A stretch of 64,000 nucleotides of DNA from Caballeronia concitans (GTDB lineage Bacteria > Pseudomonadota > Gammaproteobacteria > Burkholderiales > Burkholderiaceae): assembly GCF_001544615.1 (NCBI RefSeq), contig NZ_FCNV02000002.1, forward strand, positions 186,001 to 250,000, read 5' to 3'. A program made the position numbers and the translations under genes. Below the pieces are notes generated by a model that saw only the letters and a program-made list of their open reading frames with translations, was not told where the DNA came from and did not search any database. Below are positions 54,488 to 63,793 of the stretch, one piece after another. Numbering within the stretch: the first letter of the stretch is position 1; each line of letters starts with the position of its first letter.

Positions 54488-55618
54488 ATGACCCGATTCA
54501 CGCCCGCATCCGCAGTAGTGGCGTTCACAATTCTAGCCAACGCATCCTTCGCCCAGGAGCAACCGAGTGCTTCGCCTGATACGGCGCGGCTGCAGCAAGT
54601 CGCCAGCTTCGAGCACCAGGTCACAGGAGTAACCGTTTCGACGGATGGGCGCATCTTTGTCAACTTCCCCCGGTGGACCGAAGATGCACCGATCTCTGTT
54701 GCGGAGGTGACCCGCGACGGCCAGATCAAACCTTACCCGGACGACGAGTGGAATTCATGGCGCAACGACAAGAAGAACCAGATGTCCGCCGGAGATCATT
54801 TCGTGTGCGTGCAAAGCGTCGTGACCGATGCGCACGGCGGTCTTTGGGTCGTTGATCCGGCCGCGCCGGCCACAGCATCGATTGTGGCGGGCGGCCCGAA
54901 GCTGGTGAGAATCGACCTCAAGGCGAACAAGGTGGCGCGCGTAATCCACTTCGACGAAACAGCAGCACCTCAGGGAAGCTATTTGAATGACGTGCGGTTT
55001 TCGCCAGATGGGCAGTATGCCTATCTGACCGATGCCGGGGCCAAGGGTGCGCTCCTCGTTGTGAATCTGCAGACCGGCAAGGCCAGGCGCGTGCTCGACG
55101 GCCACCCGAGCACGCAGCCGGAAAAGGACGTGGTGGTCACGACCGATGGACAGGCGTTGCGCCGACCTGACGGCCGTGGAGTCGAATTCGCCGCCGACAG
55201 CCTCGCGCTCTCCACCGATGGACGAACGCTCTATTGGAAAGCCCTCACCGGCCGCACGCTCTATCGCATCGCGACGAACGCCTTGCAGAACCCGCGTCTT
55301 TCAGAAAAGGACCTCGAAGCTCGTGTGGAGCGTGTCACCGAAACAGAGCCGACGGACGGCCTTTGGATCGACAAGCGTGGGCGGCTTTATTTGAGTGCTA
55401 TCGAGCAGGACGCAGTGAAGGTCCGTGACGGGAATCGCATCACGACCCTCGTACACGACAAGCGGCTTCTCTGGCCCGATACGTTCTCGGAGGGACCCGA
55501 TGGGACCGTCTATGTCACCAGTTCCCACATCCAGGACATGAGCTGGTTCAAGCCTGAGACCGGCCCGCGTCTCAAGACGCAGTTGTGGCGCATTGAACAG
55601 CCCGGAGCCCAACAATGA
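54488..55618 (+). CDS. Secreted Yellow/major royal jelly-like beta-propeller protein
   Basis: 376 residues from the ATG at 54488 (GAGGA upstream). The signal peptide ends near ANASFAQEQ. The body has propeller strands GVTVSTDGRIFVNFPRW, GLWVVDPA, NDVRFSPDGQYAYLTDAG and a final YVTSSHIQDMSWFKP, matching the MRJP/Yellow family, in which bacterial members are secreted and may act as lactonase-like enzymes. It is separated from the upstream dehydrogenase by 43 bp. Substrate unknown. Confidence 0.8.
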   Translation: MTRFTPASAVVAFTILANASFAQEQPSASPDTARLQQVASFEHQVTGVTVSTDGRIFVNFPRWTEDAPISVAEVTRDGQIKPYPDDEWNSWRNDKKNQMSAGDHFVCVQSVVTDAHGGLWVVDPAAPATASIVAGGPKLVRIDLKANKVARVIHFDETAAPQGSYLNDVRFSPDGQYAYLTDAGAKGALLVVNLQTGKARRVLDGHPSTQPEKDVVVTTDGQALRRPDGRGVEFAADSLALSTDGRTLYWKALTGRTLYRIATNALQNPRLSEKDLEARVERVTETEPTDGLWIDKRGRLYLSAIEQDAVKVRDGNRITTLVHDKRLLWPDTFSEGPDGTVYVTSSHIQDMSWFKPETGPRLKTQLWRIEQPGAQQ

Positions 55619-55765
55619 CGCGCAGGACGGGATTTTTCTTTCCCTTAACAGCGCCGGACCCTTCAAGCCGAGATACATTTAGATGACAACGGCGGCCAAA
55701 AATCATCAAGCGCGAGGCGGCGTTTTCCTGGAATGCCCCGCCACCGCGCTTCATCGAGCAACGCC

Positions 55766-56710
55766 TCACGCACTGACTTCCTTCGACCATCCCGCATACC
55801 ACTTTCGGAACAGATTGAATTGCGTTTCCGCATAGCGACGCTGCGCTTCGCTGAGCGCATCCGTTTCATTGAAGTGAAGCGTGTATTCCTTGTCGCCGTT
55901 GAGCACCATCAGATACTTGTAATACAGCACGAGATCCGTGCCTTCGTCGAACGATGAAAGCACCGCGAGCGCCGCTTCGAGTTCACGCGCCTGACGACGC
56001 GCGGTCACGTCTCCATCGCTGGCCTTGCGGCAAAGATCGACCAGATGCAAGACTTCGCGCGGCAACGCATTGCCGATACCGGTGATCGCGCCTCGCGCTC
56101 CGCAGTTCACGAAGCCGTGGAAGACCTGAGTGTCGACGCCCGCCATCAACGTGACGTTCTCGTCCTGACTCGTGATGTGCTCGGCTGCATAGCGCATATC
56201 CGCCGCACCGCCGAACTCCTTGAAGCCGATCAGGTTCGGGTACTTCGCACGCAGCTCGAAGAACAGGTCTGCACGCGTGGCAAAGCCGTAGTAAGGACTG
56301 TTATAGATGACTGCGGGCAGTGCGGGCGCCGCTTCGAGAATCGCGGAGAAATGGGCCTTTTGCGCGGCAGGCGAAGCACCGCGCGACAGCACGCGCGGAA
56401 TCACCATCAGGCCGCTGGCACCGACCTTCGCCGCGTGCGCCGCATGCGATACGGCTTCCTTCGAATTCACCGCGCCCGTACCGACGATAGTCGGAACGCC
56501 GGCATCGACCAGACGCGCCACGCCTTCCTGACGCTGCGCTGCGCTCAGAAGCGGCCAGTCACCCATCGACCCGCAGTACACCACTGCGTTCATGCCGAGG
56601 CCGACCAGCTCGCGCCCCTTGGCGACGAGCGCGTCGTAGTCCGGCGCGCGTTCGGCCGTGCACGGCGTCATTAGCGCCGGAATGGTGCCCGTGAAGATGT
56701 TGTTGCCCAT
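55766..56710 (-). CDS. DapA-family deaminase/dehydratase of hydroxyproline catabolism (probable)
   Basis: 314 residues from the ATG at 56710 (GAGGG upstream). DHDPS/NAL family with Schiff-base Lys164 in LIGFKEFGG, Tyr136 in AVIYNSPYYG and the CGSMGDWPLL loop. Beside a 4-hydroxyproline epimerase and a flavin dehydrogenase set, the best role is 1-pyrroline-4-hydroxy-2-carboxylate deaminase, which yields 2-oxoglutarate semialdehyde and ammonia. The family is broad, so the assignment rests on context. The 2-oxoglutarate semialdehyde dehydrogenase is not in the window. Confidence 0.75.
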   Translation of the reverse strand: MGNNIFTGTIPALMTPCTAERAPDYDALVAKGRELVGLGMNAVVYCGSMGDWPLLSAAQRQEGVARLVDAGVPTIVGTGAVNSKEAVSHAAHAAKVGASGLMVIPRVLSRGASPAAQKAHFSAILEAAPALPAVIYNSPYYGFATRADLFFELRAKYPNLIGFKEFGGAADMRYAAEHITSQDENVTLMAGVDTQVFHGFVNCGARGAITGIGNALPREVLHLVDLCRKASDGDVTARRQARELEAALAVLSSFDEGTDLVLYYKYLMVLNGDKEYTLHFNETDALSEAQRRYAETQFNLFRKWYAGWSKEVSA

Positions 56711-56870
56711 GTTGTTGCCCTCGACGTTCGGTGACTTCGATCTGTGAATTGAACTCGCCAATCATTCTGGCGATGCCCTGAAGTATCACAAGCCAAAAGC
56801 GTTACGGCTTGCGTCGATTCGCGGTGTCGCGTGACGAAATCGGCATAACGGCGCGACGTGCCCCGTTGCA

Positions 56871-57638
56871 CTATCGCGCTTTGTCGGCGCGCACAAGCGT
56901 GCGATATTCACTGGGCGTCAAGCCGACCGTCGCCTTGAATTGCCGAGTGAATGCGCTGTGGTCGTTGTATCCGCATCGCGCGGCGATGTCGGTAATGCTG
57001 AGATCGCTCGCGAGCAATCGGGATGCTGCATCGAGCCGAGTCTTCAGCAGCATTTGACGCGGCGTGAGATGAAAGATCTTGTCGAAATAGCGCTCCATTT
57101 GCGCGACCGACATGTCGATGAGCGATGCGATATCCGCAAGCCTGATCGGCTGCGCGTAGTTGTCGTGGATATTCCTGGCCGCCACCGCCAGGCGATGATA
57201 CGCAGGATGAGTGCCCTCGGCCGCACGCAAATCACGCGAAACGCCCGCGACGCCGAGCACGCGTCCTTCTGCGTCCTGCAACGGCAATTTCGACGTGAGG
57301 CACCATCCGGGTTCCCGCCCCGGATACAGATGAAGCTCGAGCTGATCGGTGAAGCGCGTGCGCGAATGCACGATGCTCCTGTCCTGAGCCGTATAAGCCT
57401 GCCCGAAGCGCGCCGGAAAGACTTCCTCGGCGGTCTTTCCGAGCAGCGTCGCCTTCTCTTTCATGCCGCAGCGCTTCGCAAGCGTGGTATTCACGATCAC
57501 ATATCGCGCGTTATCGTCCTTGACGAAGAAAACTACGTCGGGCATCGCATCGAAAAGCGGCTCGAGCAACGAGAAATGCGCCACCATGTGCTGCATGGAT
57601 TGCGTTGCCGTGGCAGCAGGCAAGACGATGTCGATCAT
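56871..57638 (-). CDS. PAS-AraC regulator of the hydroxyproline cluster
   Basis: 255 residues. An N-terminal PAS domain (LFDAMPDVVFFVKDDNARYV, LPLQDAEGRVLGVAGVSRDL) precedes an AraC DNA-binding domain (IRLADIASLIDMSVAQMERY, ITDIAARCGYNDHSAFTRQF). The combination is less common than cupin-AraC. The start overlaps the end of the flavoprotein gene by 4 nt, so it is co-transcribed with the catabolic genes and probably autoregulates the cluster. Confidence 0.87.
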   Translation of the reverse strand: MIDIVLPAATATQSMQHMVAHFSLLEPLFDAMPDVVFFVKDDNARYVIVNTTLAKRCGMKEKATLLGKTAEEVFPARFGQAYTAQDRSIVHSRTRFTDQLELHLYPGREPGWCLTSKLPLQDAEGRVLGVAGVSRDLRAAEGTHPAYHRLAVAARNIHDNYAQPIRLADIASLIDMSVAQMERYFDKIFHLTPRQMLLKTRLDAASRLLASDLSITDIAARCGYNDHSAFTRQFKATVGLTPSEYRTLVRADKAR

Positions 57639-58921
57639 TGCGCGTGATCGGCGAGTGGCGACGGCTCAACCTCGAGCAGCGTTGCGATGCGCGCCGGCGC
57701 GAACGGCGGACGTTGCGCGCCCGTCTTCCAGTCGAAACAGAACGCAGCCGCTTCGCCGCAAACCTTTCCCTGGCAGGGTCCCATGCCGCAGCGCGTATGC
57801 AGCTTCGCGTCGCGCCACGAGCGATACTTCGACGCATCGCCGAAAGCGACGTCTTCGCATCGGCACAAGATGGTGTCGGGCGTGGCGAGCGTGCGAAGTG
57901 TCGCATTCAGAGCGAACGCTTCGTGCATGCGTCGCGCGAATTGCCGATAAGTCTCGCGCGACGCAAAAAGCGCCCGCGCGTGCTCGCGATCACCCGTCGC
58001 CGCGTGCGCGGCGATGCGGCCTTCGAGCGCGGAAAGCTCCATGCCGCCCACGCCCGTGCATTCGCCCGCAGCGTAGACGTCCGGCACGGAAGTGGCCTGC
58101 CATTCATCCACACGCAAGGCGATTCCGGACGGCGTCTCGACAATCTGGCAGCCAAGCGCGATGCCGATTTGCGCGTTCGGCACGAGCCCGTACGCGCAAG
58201 CGAGGCGATCGCAGTCGATACGCATCTCGCTTTCGCCATGACGCACGCGCACATGCGTAAGCTGCGTATCGCCGTACGCTTCCGCGACGTAAGCCCCGCG
58301 ATAGTACGGCGTCGCGCGCAGATCGAAGCGCATGCCCGCTGCCTGAACGAGCTTCGCGGGCGTCTTCAGGAGACCGAAAGCGAAGTGCCGGACATTGCTC
58401 GCGGATGCCTGCTCGACGATAGCCGCGACATGCGCGCCCTGTTTGCGCGCCGTGATCGCCGCGGCCCAAAGCAGCGGCCCGGTGCCCGCAATCACGATAC
58501 GCTGCCCCGCAACCGGCATGCCGCCCTTGATGAGCGCCTGCAAGCCGCCCGCGCCCGTCACGCCCGGCAATGTCCATCCGGGATACGGCAAGAAGCGCTC
58601 GCGCGCGCCTGTGGCCACGATCAGCTTGTCGTAGCCGACCTGATAGCCGCGCGCGGCGCCTTCAACGAGTAGCTTTTTATCGCCCAGGGAGTGCACCACG
58701 CGGGTGCCGCAAAGACGTGTGATGTTGGCGTGTCGAGAGAGCGCGTCGATGGCCGCGCGCGCCTCGCCTTTCGGCGCATGTTGCGGACCTTGCCGCCAGA
58801 TTTGACCGCCGGGCAGCGCGTTATCGTCGATCACGCCGACCTTCACGCCCGCATCCGCCGCGACGCGTGCCGCATGCAGACCCGCCGGCCCCGCTCCGAT
58901 AATCAGGATGTCGAACTTCAT
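57635..58921 (-). CDS. FAD/NAD(P)-binding alpha subunit of a hydroxyproline dehydrogenase complex (probable)
   Basis: 428 residues from the ATG at 58921. Rossmann motif DILIIGAGPAGLHAARVA, a second nucleotide motif IVIAGTGPLLWAAAITA and YAAGECTGVGG. The C-terminus carries a BFD-type [2Fe-2S] cysteine cluster (ILCRCEDVAFGD, RCGMGPCQGKVCG). This is the layout of the alpha subunit of three-part amino-acid dehydrogenases of the OoxA/HcnB type. It partners with the small ferredoxin-like and D-amino-acid-oxidase-like genes upstream, with 4- and 8-nt overlaps. Confidence 0.85.
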   Translation of the reverse strand: MKFDILIIGAGPAGLHAARVAADAGVKVGVIDDNALPGGQIWRQGPQHAPKGEARAAIDALSRHANITRLCGTRVVHSLGDKKLLVEGAARGYQVGYDKLIVATGARERFLPYPGWTLPGVTGAGGLQALIKGGMPVAGQRIVIAGTGPLLWAAAITARKQGAHVAAIVEQASASNVRHFAFGLLKTPAKLVQAAGMRFDLRATPYYRGAYVAEAYGDTQLTHVRVRHGESEMRIDCDRLACAYGLVPNAQIGIALGCQIVETPSGIALRVDEWQATSVPDVYAAGECTGVGGMELSALEGRIAAHAATGDREHARALFASRETYRQFARRMHEAFALNATLRTLATPDTILCRCEDVAFGDASKYRSWRDAKLHTRCGMGPCQGKVCGEAAAFCFDWKTGAQRPPFAPARIATLLEVEPSPLADHAQ

Positions 58922-59187
58922 TTGATCGCTCTTCCCGTCTCGACCGACATGCCCTGCGCGCACAGCGTCTGACACGCGAGCCGATGCTGCACGCCATCGA
59001 TCGTGACTCTGCATTCCTGGCATATTCCCATGCCGCATAACGGGCCGCGGGCTGCACCGCTGACCGAGCGCCGCGTGACGACATCCGCGCCGCCCGCGGC
59101 AAGCGCCACTGCCGCCAGCACCGAACTGCCGCTTGCCACGCTCAAGGCGCGTCCATCGATGTGAACCGTCAACGATTGCTCAGACAT
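58918..59187 (-). CDS. Small [2Fe-2S] subunit of the flavin dehydrogenase
   Basis: 89 residues, HcnA-like. Ligand cysteines are in GPLCGMGICQECRVTIDG and LACQTLCAQG. It should relay electrons between the two flavin subunits. The ATG at 59187 lies inside the end of the gene at 59180, and its own stop overlaps the alpha subunit start, showing tight coupling. Confidence 0.88.
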   Translation of the reverse strand: MSEQSLTVHIDGRALSVASGSSVLAAVALAAGGADVVTRRSVSGAARGPLCGMGICQECRVTIDGVQHRLACQTLCAQGMSVETGRAIK

Positions 59188-60397
59188 GCGCGGTTCCTTT
59201 GCTCACGCCATCGACCACGCGGCTCGTCTGGAATCGCGACGGCAGATACGGCGTCGCGTCGATCGGCAACTGAGACGACGCGCCCGTCATTTGCGCCGCG
59301 ATGAGCTTCGCGGTCGCGAGCGCCGTCGTCACGCCGAGGCCTTCGTGCCCCGTCGCGATCCATGCCGGAACGCGGGCCGCATCGTCGTCGACAAAATGCG
59401 CCGCCGGGCCGATGAGCGGCAGGCCATCCACCGTCGCGGGCCGAAAGCCCGTCCACGCGCGGATCGCGTTGAGGCGGGGAAGCCTGGGAAGATACTCGCT
59501 CGCGCGCCGAAGCATGCGCGCCATGATCTCGGGTTCGATGGAGGAATCGACGTTGTCGAACTGGCGAGACGAGCCGATCAACAATTGCCCCGTCGGACGC
59601 GGCTGCACGTTGAACGCAACCGACGTGCCGCTCGCGTTATGCGCGCTCTTGATATAGCCCAGTTCGAGGATCTGATGCCGGATGGTGCCCGGATAGCGAT
59701 CCGTGATGAGCAGATGCCCCTTCTTCGCCTGCATCGGCAATGCGGGCATCAAGTCGATGGCTTGCAAGCCGTTCGCGATGAGCACCGCGCCCGCCGCGAT
59801 GGCTTCGCCGTTGTCGAGCACGACGCCTTCGCGCGTCAATTGCGCCACCGATGCGCCGAGCCGGCACGTCACGCGGCCTTCGCCCGGCTCCGCAGCCGAC
59901 GCGTCCGCGATCAGCCACGCGGCGGCGGACGGCGCGTAGACGACGGCGTCGTCGGGCACGATCATGCCGCCCCGAAAGCCATCGCGAAGTTCGGACTCGG
60001 CTTCGCGCAACTGCTGCGCATCGAGCATGTCGCACGCGATGCCCTGGCGCGCGAGTGAATCGCGACGCTCACGCGCGAGGTCGAACTCTTCGTCGTCGGC
60101 GGCGACCCAAAGCGTGCCGCAACGCACGAAGTCCTGACGCTTGTCGAGACGCGGCGCGAGATCGAGCCACAACTGACGCGACCACGACGACAGCGCGAAT
60201 TCAGCGGGCGTATCGTCCATCACGACGACGTGGCCCATGCCCGCCGCCGTCACGCCCCCCCCGATTCCCGCGCGATCGAGCACGAGCACATCCAGCCCGT
60301 TGCGCGCGAGCTCACGCGCGCACGCCGCGCCGACGATGCCCGCGCCGATCACGATCACATCGGGGCAAGCGCGTCCCGGGGCGGCACTCGCTTTCAC
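59180..60397 (-). CDS. D-amino-acid-oxidase-like catalytic subunit (cis-4-hydroxy-D-proline dehydrogenase, probable)
   Basis: 405 residues from a GTG at 60397 that overlaps the epimerase stop (GTGA); an alternative GTG is at 60412. DAO family with [20 protein letters not shown], a PLIGPAAHF segment and the C-terminal [20 protein letters not shown] flavin loop. It should oxidise cis-4-hydroxy-D-proline, the epimerase product, to 1-pyrroline-4-hydroxy-2-carboxylate. Substrate assignment comes from the neighbouring epimerase and DapA-family genes. Confidence 0.82.
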   Translation of the reverse strand: MKASAAPGRACPDVIVIGAGIVGAACARELARNGLDVLVLDRAGIGGGVTAAGMGHVVVMDDTPAEFALSSWSRQLWLDLAPRLDKRQDFVRCGTLWVAADDEEFDLARERRDSLARQGIACDMLDAQQLREAESELRDGFRGGMIVPDDAVVYAPSAAAWLIADASAAEPGEGRVTCRLGASVAQLTREGVVLDNGEAIAAGAVLIANGLQAIDLMPALPMQAKKGHLLITDRYPGTIRHQILELGYIKSAHNASGTSVAFNVQPRPTGQLLIGSSRQFDNVDSSIEPEIMARMLRRASEYLPRLPRLNAIRAWTGFRPATVDGLPLIGPAAHFVDDDAARVPAWIATGHEGLGVTTALATAKLIAAQMTGASSQLPIDATPYLPSRFQTSRVVDGVSKGTAHV

Positions 60398-61353
60398 GTG
60401 CGGATGCCCCACGCGAACGGGTCGTCGCTCGAGAAGACGAGCTTCGCTTCGGCATTCACGTGCGCGGTTCCGCGAATGCTCGGCCGCACGCGTCCCGCCG
60501 CGTGATCGCCGATGCTTTCATAACGCGCCTCGAACACGCTGCCGACGATGCTTTCCTGCCGCCAGAGCGCGCCCGGCGCGAGCAGGCCATCGGCGGCGAG
60601 GCAGGCGACTTTCGCGCTCGTGCCCGTTCCGCACGGCGAGCGGTCGTACGCCTTGCCGGGGCACAGCACGAAGTTGCGGCTATCGACATTGGGCGTGGTC
60701 GAATCGGCGAATAGTTCGATATGGTCGATGAGCGCGCCGCCCTCGCCCGTTATGCCGTTCGCTTCGAGCGCTTCGCGGATCGCCCAGGCGGTCGCGGTCA
60801 GCAATTCGACGCGCGCGAAGTCCAGCGCCTGACCGTGATCGGACACGAGAAAGAACCAGTTGCCGCCCCACGCGATATCGCCGTGCACGCGCCCGAGATT
60901 CGGCACGTCGAGCGGCACTTGCGTACGGTAACGATACGCGGGAACGTTGTGCACGGTCACGCTGAGATCGCTGTGCAGTTCGGCTTCCACGATACCGACG
61001 GGCGTTTCTATCCGGTGCACGCCGGGCTGCATGCGCCCGAGATGCGCGAGCGAAACGACGAGCCCGATCGTGCCGTGACCGCACATGCCGAGAAAGCCCA
61101 CGTTATTGAAGAAGATCACGCCCGCCGAGCACGATGGATCGTGCGGTTCGCACAAGAGCGCGCCGACCATCACGTCCGAGCCGCGCGGCTCGTTGACGAT
61201 GCCCGCACGCAAGCGATCGTAGTCGCGGCGAAAGATTTCGAGGCGTTCGGAGAGCGGTCCGCGACCGAGATCGGGGCCGCCCGCGATGACGAGTCGAGTC
61301 GGCTCACCGCCGGTATGCGAGTCGACGACTTCGATGTGTGTGAGTGTGTTCAT
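60394..61353 (-). CDS. 4-hydroxyproline 2-epimerase (proline racemase family)
   Basis: 319 residues from the ATG at 61353. Both catalytic cysteines are present: Cys91 in [12 protein letters not shown] and Cys241 in SPCGTGTSA, which distinguishes epimerases from the dehydratases that carry Thr at the second position. [17 protein letters not shown] opens the fold. It converts trans-4-hydroxy-L-proline to the cis-D form, the first step of the pathway. First gene of the minus-strand operon. Confidence 0.9.
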   Translation of the reverse strand: MNTLTHIEVVDSHTGGEPTRLVIAGGPDLGRGPLSERLEIFRRDYDRLRAGIVNEPRGSDVMVGALLCEPHDPSCSAGVIFFNNVGFLGMCGHGTIGLVVSLAHLGRMQPGVHRIETPVGIVEAELHSDLSVTVHNVPAYRYRTQVPLDVPNLGRVHGDIAWGGNWFFLVSDHGQALDFARVELLTATAWAIREALEANGITGEGGALIDHIELFADSTTPNVDSRNFVLCPGKAYDRSPCGTGTSAKVACLAADGLLAPGALWRQESIVGSVFEARYESIGDHAAGRVRPSIRGTAHVNAEAKLVFSSDDPFAWGIRT

Positions 61354-61701
61354 GGGGCAATGGTAAGCGGCCGCATCGCCAGCGTCTTGGCCGAACGCAC
61401 CTGCGCGAATGATGAAATCGGCATAGCGTCGTCTGAGAAAGCGCGCTAGTGCGCGACGCATAAGGTCACCGGTAAAAACCCGACTAGTCAAAGACGCATA
61501 CCGTCGCCGGCCTTGAATGCCGCGCGACTATGCGGATTTCTGCATCGCCGCTGTTTATTTCCCGCAAGACGCGGCGATGTCCGGCTTCGTATATTTGTGC
61601 GCCACGTGCCCGAAGACGTGCCGATAAAACCGGGAAACGTCTACACCGGTTCGAGTTTCACCACTACGACACACGATCAAACCAAAGAGGATGCCTGAGA
61701 A
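61354..61701. other. Divergent control region, hydroxyproline operon / binding protein
   Basis: 348 bp between the epimerase and the amino-acid-type binding protein, which probably share regulation by the PAS-AraC protein. No gene is called. A four-codon frame ATGCCTGAGAAATGA (61690-61704) ends on the binding-protein ATG and might couple its translation. Confidence 0.45.
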
Positions 61702-62859
61702 ATGAAAGTCGCCACTTCGTACGTATCGGCCGCGCTGGTTGCGTGCTCGACCTTTGCCAGTGCATCGTACGCGCTCGCTGCATCGGCATCGCCGCAAAAC
61801 GTTCAGATCGGTTTCGCGGCGCCGCTCACCGGCGGCCAGGCGCACTATGGCGCGGATTTTCGAAGCGGCGTCGAGCTCGCGATTGCAGACATGAATGCGA
61901 CGAAGCCGGTTATCGGCGGTCAGCCCGTGCAGTTCGTGCTCAACGCACAGGACGATCAGGCCGATCCGCGCACGGGCACCACGGTCGCGCAAAAGCTCGT
62001 GGACGACGGCGTGGTCGCGGTCATCGGCCATTACAACTCGGGCACCAGCATTCCGGCCGCGCCGATCTACGCGAAGGCGGGCATCCCCGAAGTCGCGATG
62101 GCAACCGCGCCTTCCTACACGCGCCTCGGTTTGCCGACGACGTTCCGCCTGCTGACATCGGACACGCAATTGGGCAGCGTGCTCGGCGAGTATGTCGCGA
62201 AGGGTCTCAAGTTCAAGCGGCTCGCCATCGTCGATGACCGCACCGCGTACGGACAAGGCGTCGCCGAAGAGTTCGCGAAGGCGGCGAAGGCGGCGGGCGC
62301 GACCATCGTCGATCAGGAATACACGACGGACAAGGCGGTCGATTTCCGCGCGATTCTCACGAAGATCAAGTCCGCCGATGTGGATGCGGTCTTCTACGGC
62401 GGCGCCGATACGCAAGCCGCCCCGATGCTCAAGCAAATGCGCTCGCTGGCGATCAAGGCGGTGCTGATCGGCCCGGACATGCTGCAGTCCGAGAATCTGA
62501 TCAAGATCGCGGGCGGAGCGGCTGAAGGCACGCTGGCGGCATCGGAGGGAAGTCCGCTTGCGCAGATGCCGGGCGGCAGCGCGTTCGCCGAGCACTACAA
62601 GGCGCACTTCAGCAAGCCAGTGGAACTGTACGCGCCTTATGCATACGACGGCACCATGGCCGTGTTCAACGCGATGAAGAAAGCGGATTCCACCGATCCG
62701 CGCGTGTTCCTCACGGCGCTCAAGAGCACGAACATGAAGGGCGTGACCACGAGCGAGCTGTCGTACGACAATTACGGCGACCTGAAATACGGCGGGGTGA
62801 CGGTGTACAAGGTCGCGAACGGGAAGTGGGTGCCGTTGCAGACCGTGGGCACGAAGTAA
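61702..62859 (+). CDS. Branched-chain amino acid-type ABC binding protein (LivK family)
   Basis: 385 residues with a signal peptide (SYALAASAS). Type I periplasmic fold: VQIGFAAPLTGGQAHYGADF, VVAVIGHYNSGTSIPAAPIY, AIVDDRTAYGQGVAEEF, VDAVFYGGADTQAAPM and YAYDGTMAVFNAM. No Liv-type ATPase or permease lies beside it. It is divergent from the hydroxyproline operon, so hydroxyproline or proline is a likely ligand, but this is inference. Confidence 0.9.
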   Translation: MKVATSYVSAALVACSTFASASYALAASASPQNVQIGFAAPLTGGQAHYGADFRSGVELAIADMNATKPVIGGQPVQFVLNAQDDQADPRTGTTVAQKLVDDGVVAVIGHYNSGTSIPAAPIYAKAGIPEVAMATAPSYTRLGLPTTFRLLTSDTQLGSVLGEYVAKGLKFKRLAIVDDRTAYGQGVAEEFAKAAKAAGATIVDQEYTTDKAVDFRAILTKIKSADVDAVFYGGADTQAAPMLKQMRSLAIKAVLIGPDMLQSENLIKIAGGAAEGTLAASEGSPLAQMPGGSAFAEHYKAHFSKPVELYAPYAYDGTMAVFNAMKKADSTDPRVFLTALKSTNMKGVTTSELSYDNYGDLKYGGVTVYKVANGKWVPLQTVGTK

Positions 62860-62889
62860 GCGGCACGGGGTGGCCGCGCGCTTTGGCAG

Positions 62890-63777
62890 CTACCCCTGCT
62901 TCGCCTGAACGCCGGCAAATCGCTTCTCGACATCGACCGCTTGATCCAGCCCGACGAAGCGGTTGTATTCCTCGAAAGGCGTCAGCCTGTCGGCGATGGC
63001 ATCGGTCGAGCCTTCGCGCATGAACACGGTCATCATGTCCTTCACGGCCTTGTGCATCGCAAGCATCGGCTCGATGGGACTCAACGTGTACGCAAAGCCC
63101 ATTTCATAGGCCTCTTTCATCGACACGTACGGGCTTTTTCCGGTGCGCGCCTGATTGAAGAGAATCGGCTTGCCGAGCGGCTTCAGACGCCGCGTCAGTT
63201 CGCGCATACGCTCGATGCTTTCGGGCGCATCGGCATAGAGACCGTCCGCGCCCGCCTCCGCATACGCTTCGAGCCGCGCGATGGCATCGTCGATGCCCGT
63301 CACCGCAATCGCATCGGTGCGCGCGACGATAAAGAAATCCGGATCGCGGCGCGCATCGATCATCGCGCGCAGCTTCAACACCATCTCTTCCTTCGAGACG
63401 AGCTGTTTACCCGCGTAATGGCCGCACTTCTTCGGCAACGCCTGATCCTCGAGATGCAGCACGGATGCGCCCGCCTCTTCCCAAAGACGCATCGTGCGCT
63501 GCACATCGAGGATGCCGCCGTAGCCCGTATCGGCGTCGGCGAAAACCGGCACCGACGTCACGCGGCAGATGCGGCGGATATGCTCGAACATCTCCGTCTG
63601 CGAGAGCACGCCGACGTCCGGCTGTCCCGCGACGACGCCCGATGCGACGAAGCCCGACACATAGATGGCCTTCGCGCCGGCCTGCTCGGCGAGCATCGCG
63701 GTGATGGCGTCATGCGCACCCATGCAGACGAACGGCCCTTCGTTGAACAACTCGCGAAAGCGTGCGGAACGGGTCAA
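62890..63777 (-). CDS. ICL/PEP-mutase-superfamily lyase (second non-PrpB copy)
   Basis: 295 residues from a TTG at 63777, chosen because GGAG lies 7 nt upstream and family sequence starts at RSARFRELF. Barrel motifs: MGAHDAITAMLAEQAGAKAI, PVFADADTGYGGILDV (Mg2+), LEDQALPKKCGH with the lyase cysteine, and IVARTDAIAVTG. It follows a LeuD-like gene by 16 bp, the same pairing seen at 42201-43560. It probably cleaves a branched 2-hydroxy acid; substrate unknown. Confidence 0.86.
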   Translation of the reverse strand: MTRSARFRELFNEGPFVCMGAHDAITAMLAEQAGAKAIYVSGFVASGVVAGQPDVGVLSQTEMFEHIRRICRVTSVPVFADADTGYGGILDVQRTMRLWEEAGASVLHLEDQALPKKCGHYAGKQLVSKEEMVLKLRAMIDARRDPDFFIVARTDAIAVTGIDDAIARLEAYAEAGADGLYADAPESIERMRELTRRLKPLGKPILFNQARTGKSPYVSMKEAYEMGFAYTLSPIEPMLAMHKAVKDMMTVFMREGSTDAIADRLTPFEEYNRFVGLDQAVDVEKRFAGVQAKQG

Positions 63778-63793
63778 GATGAGTCTCCGGATA

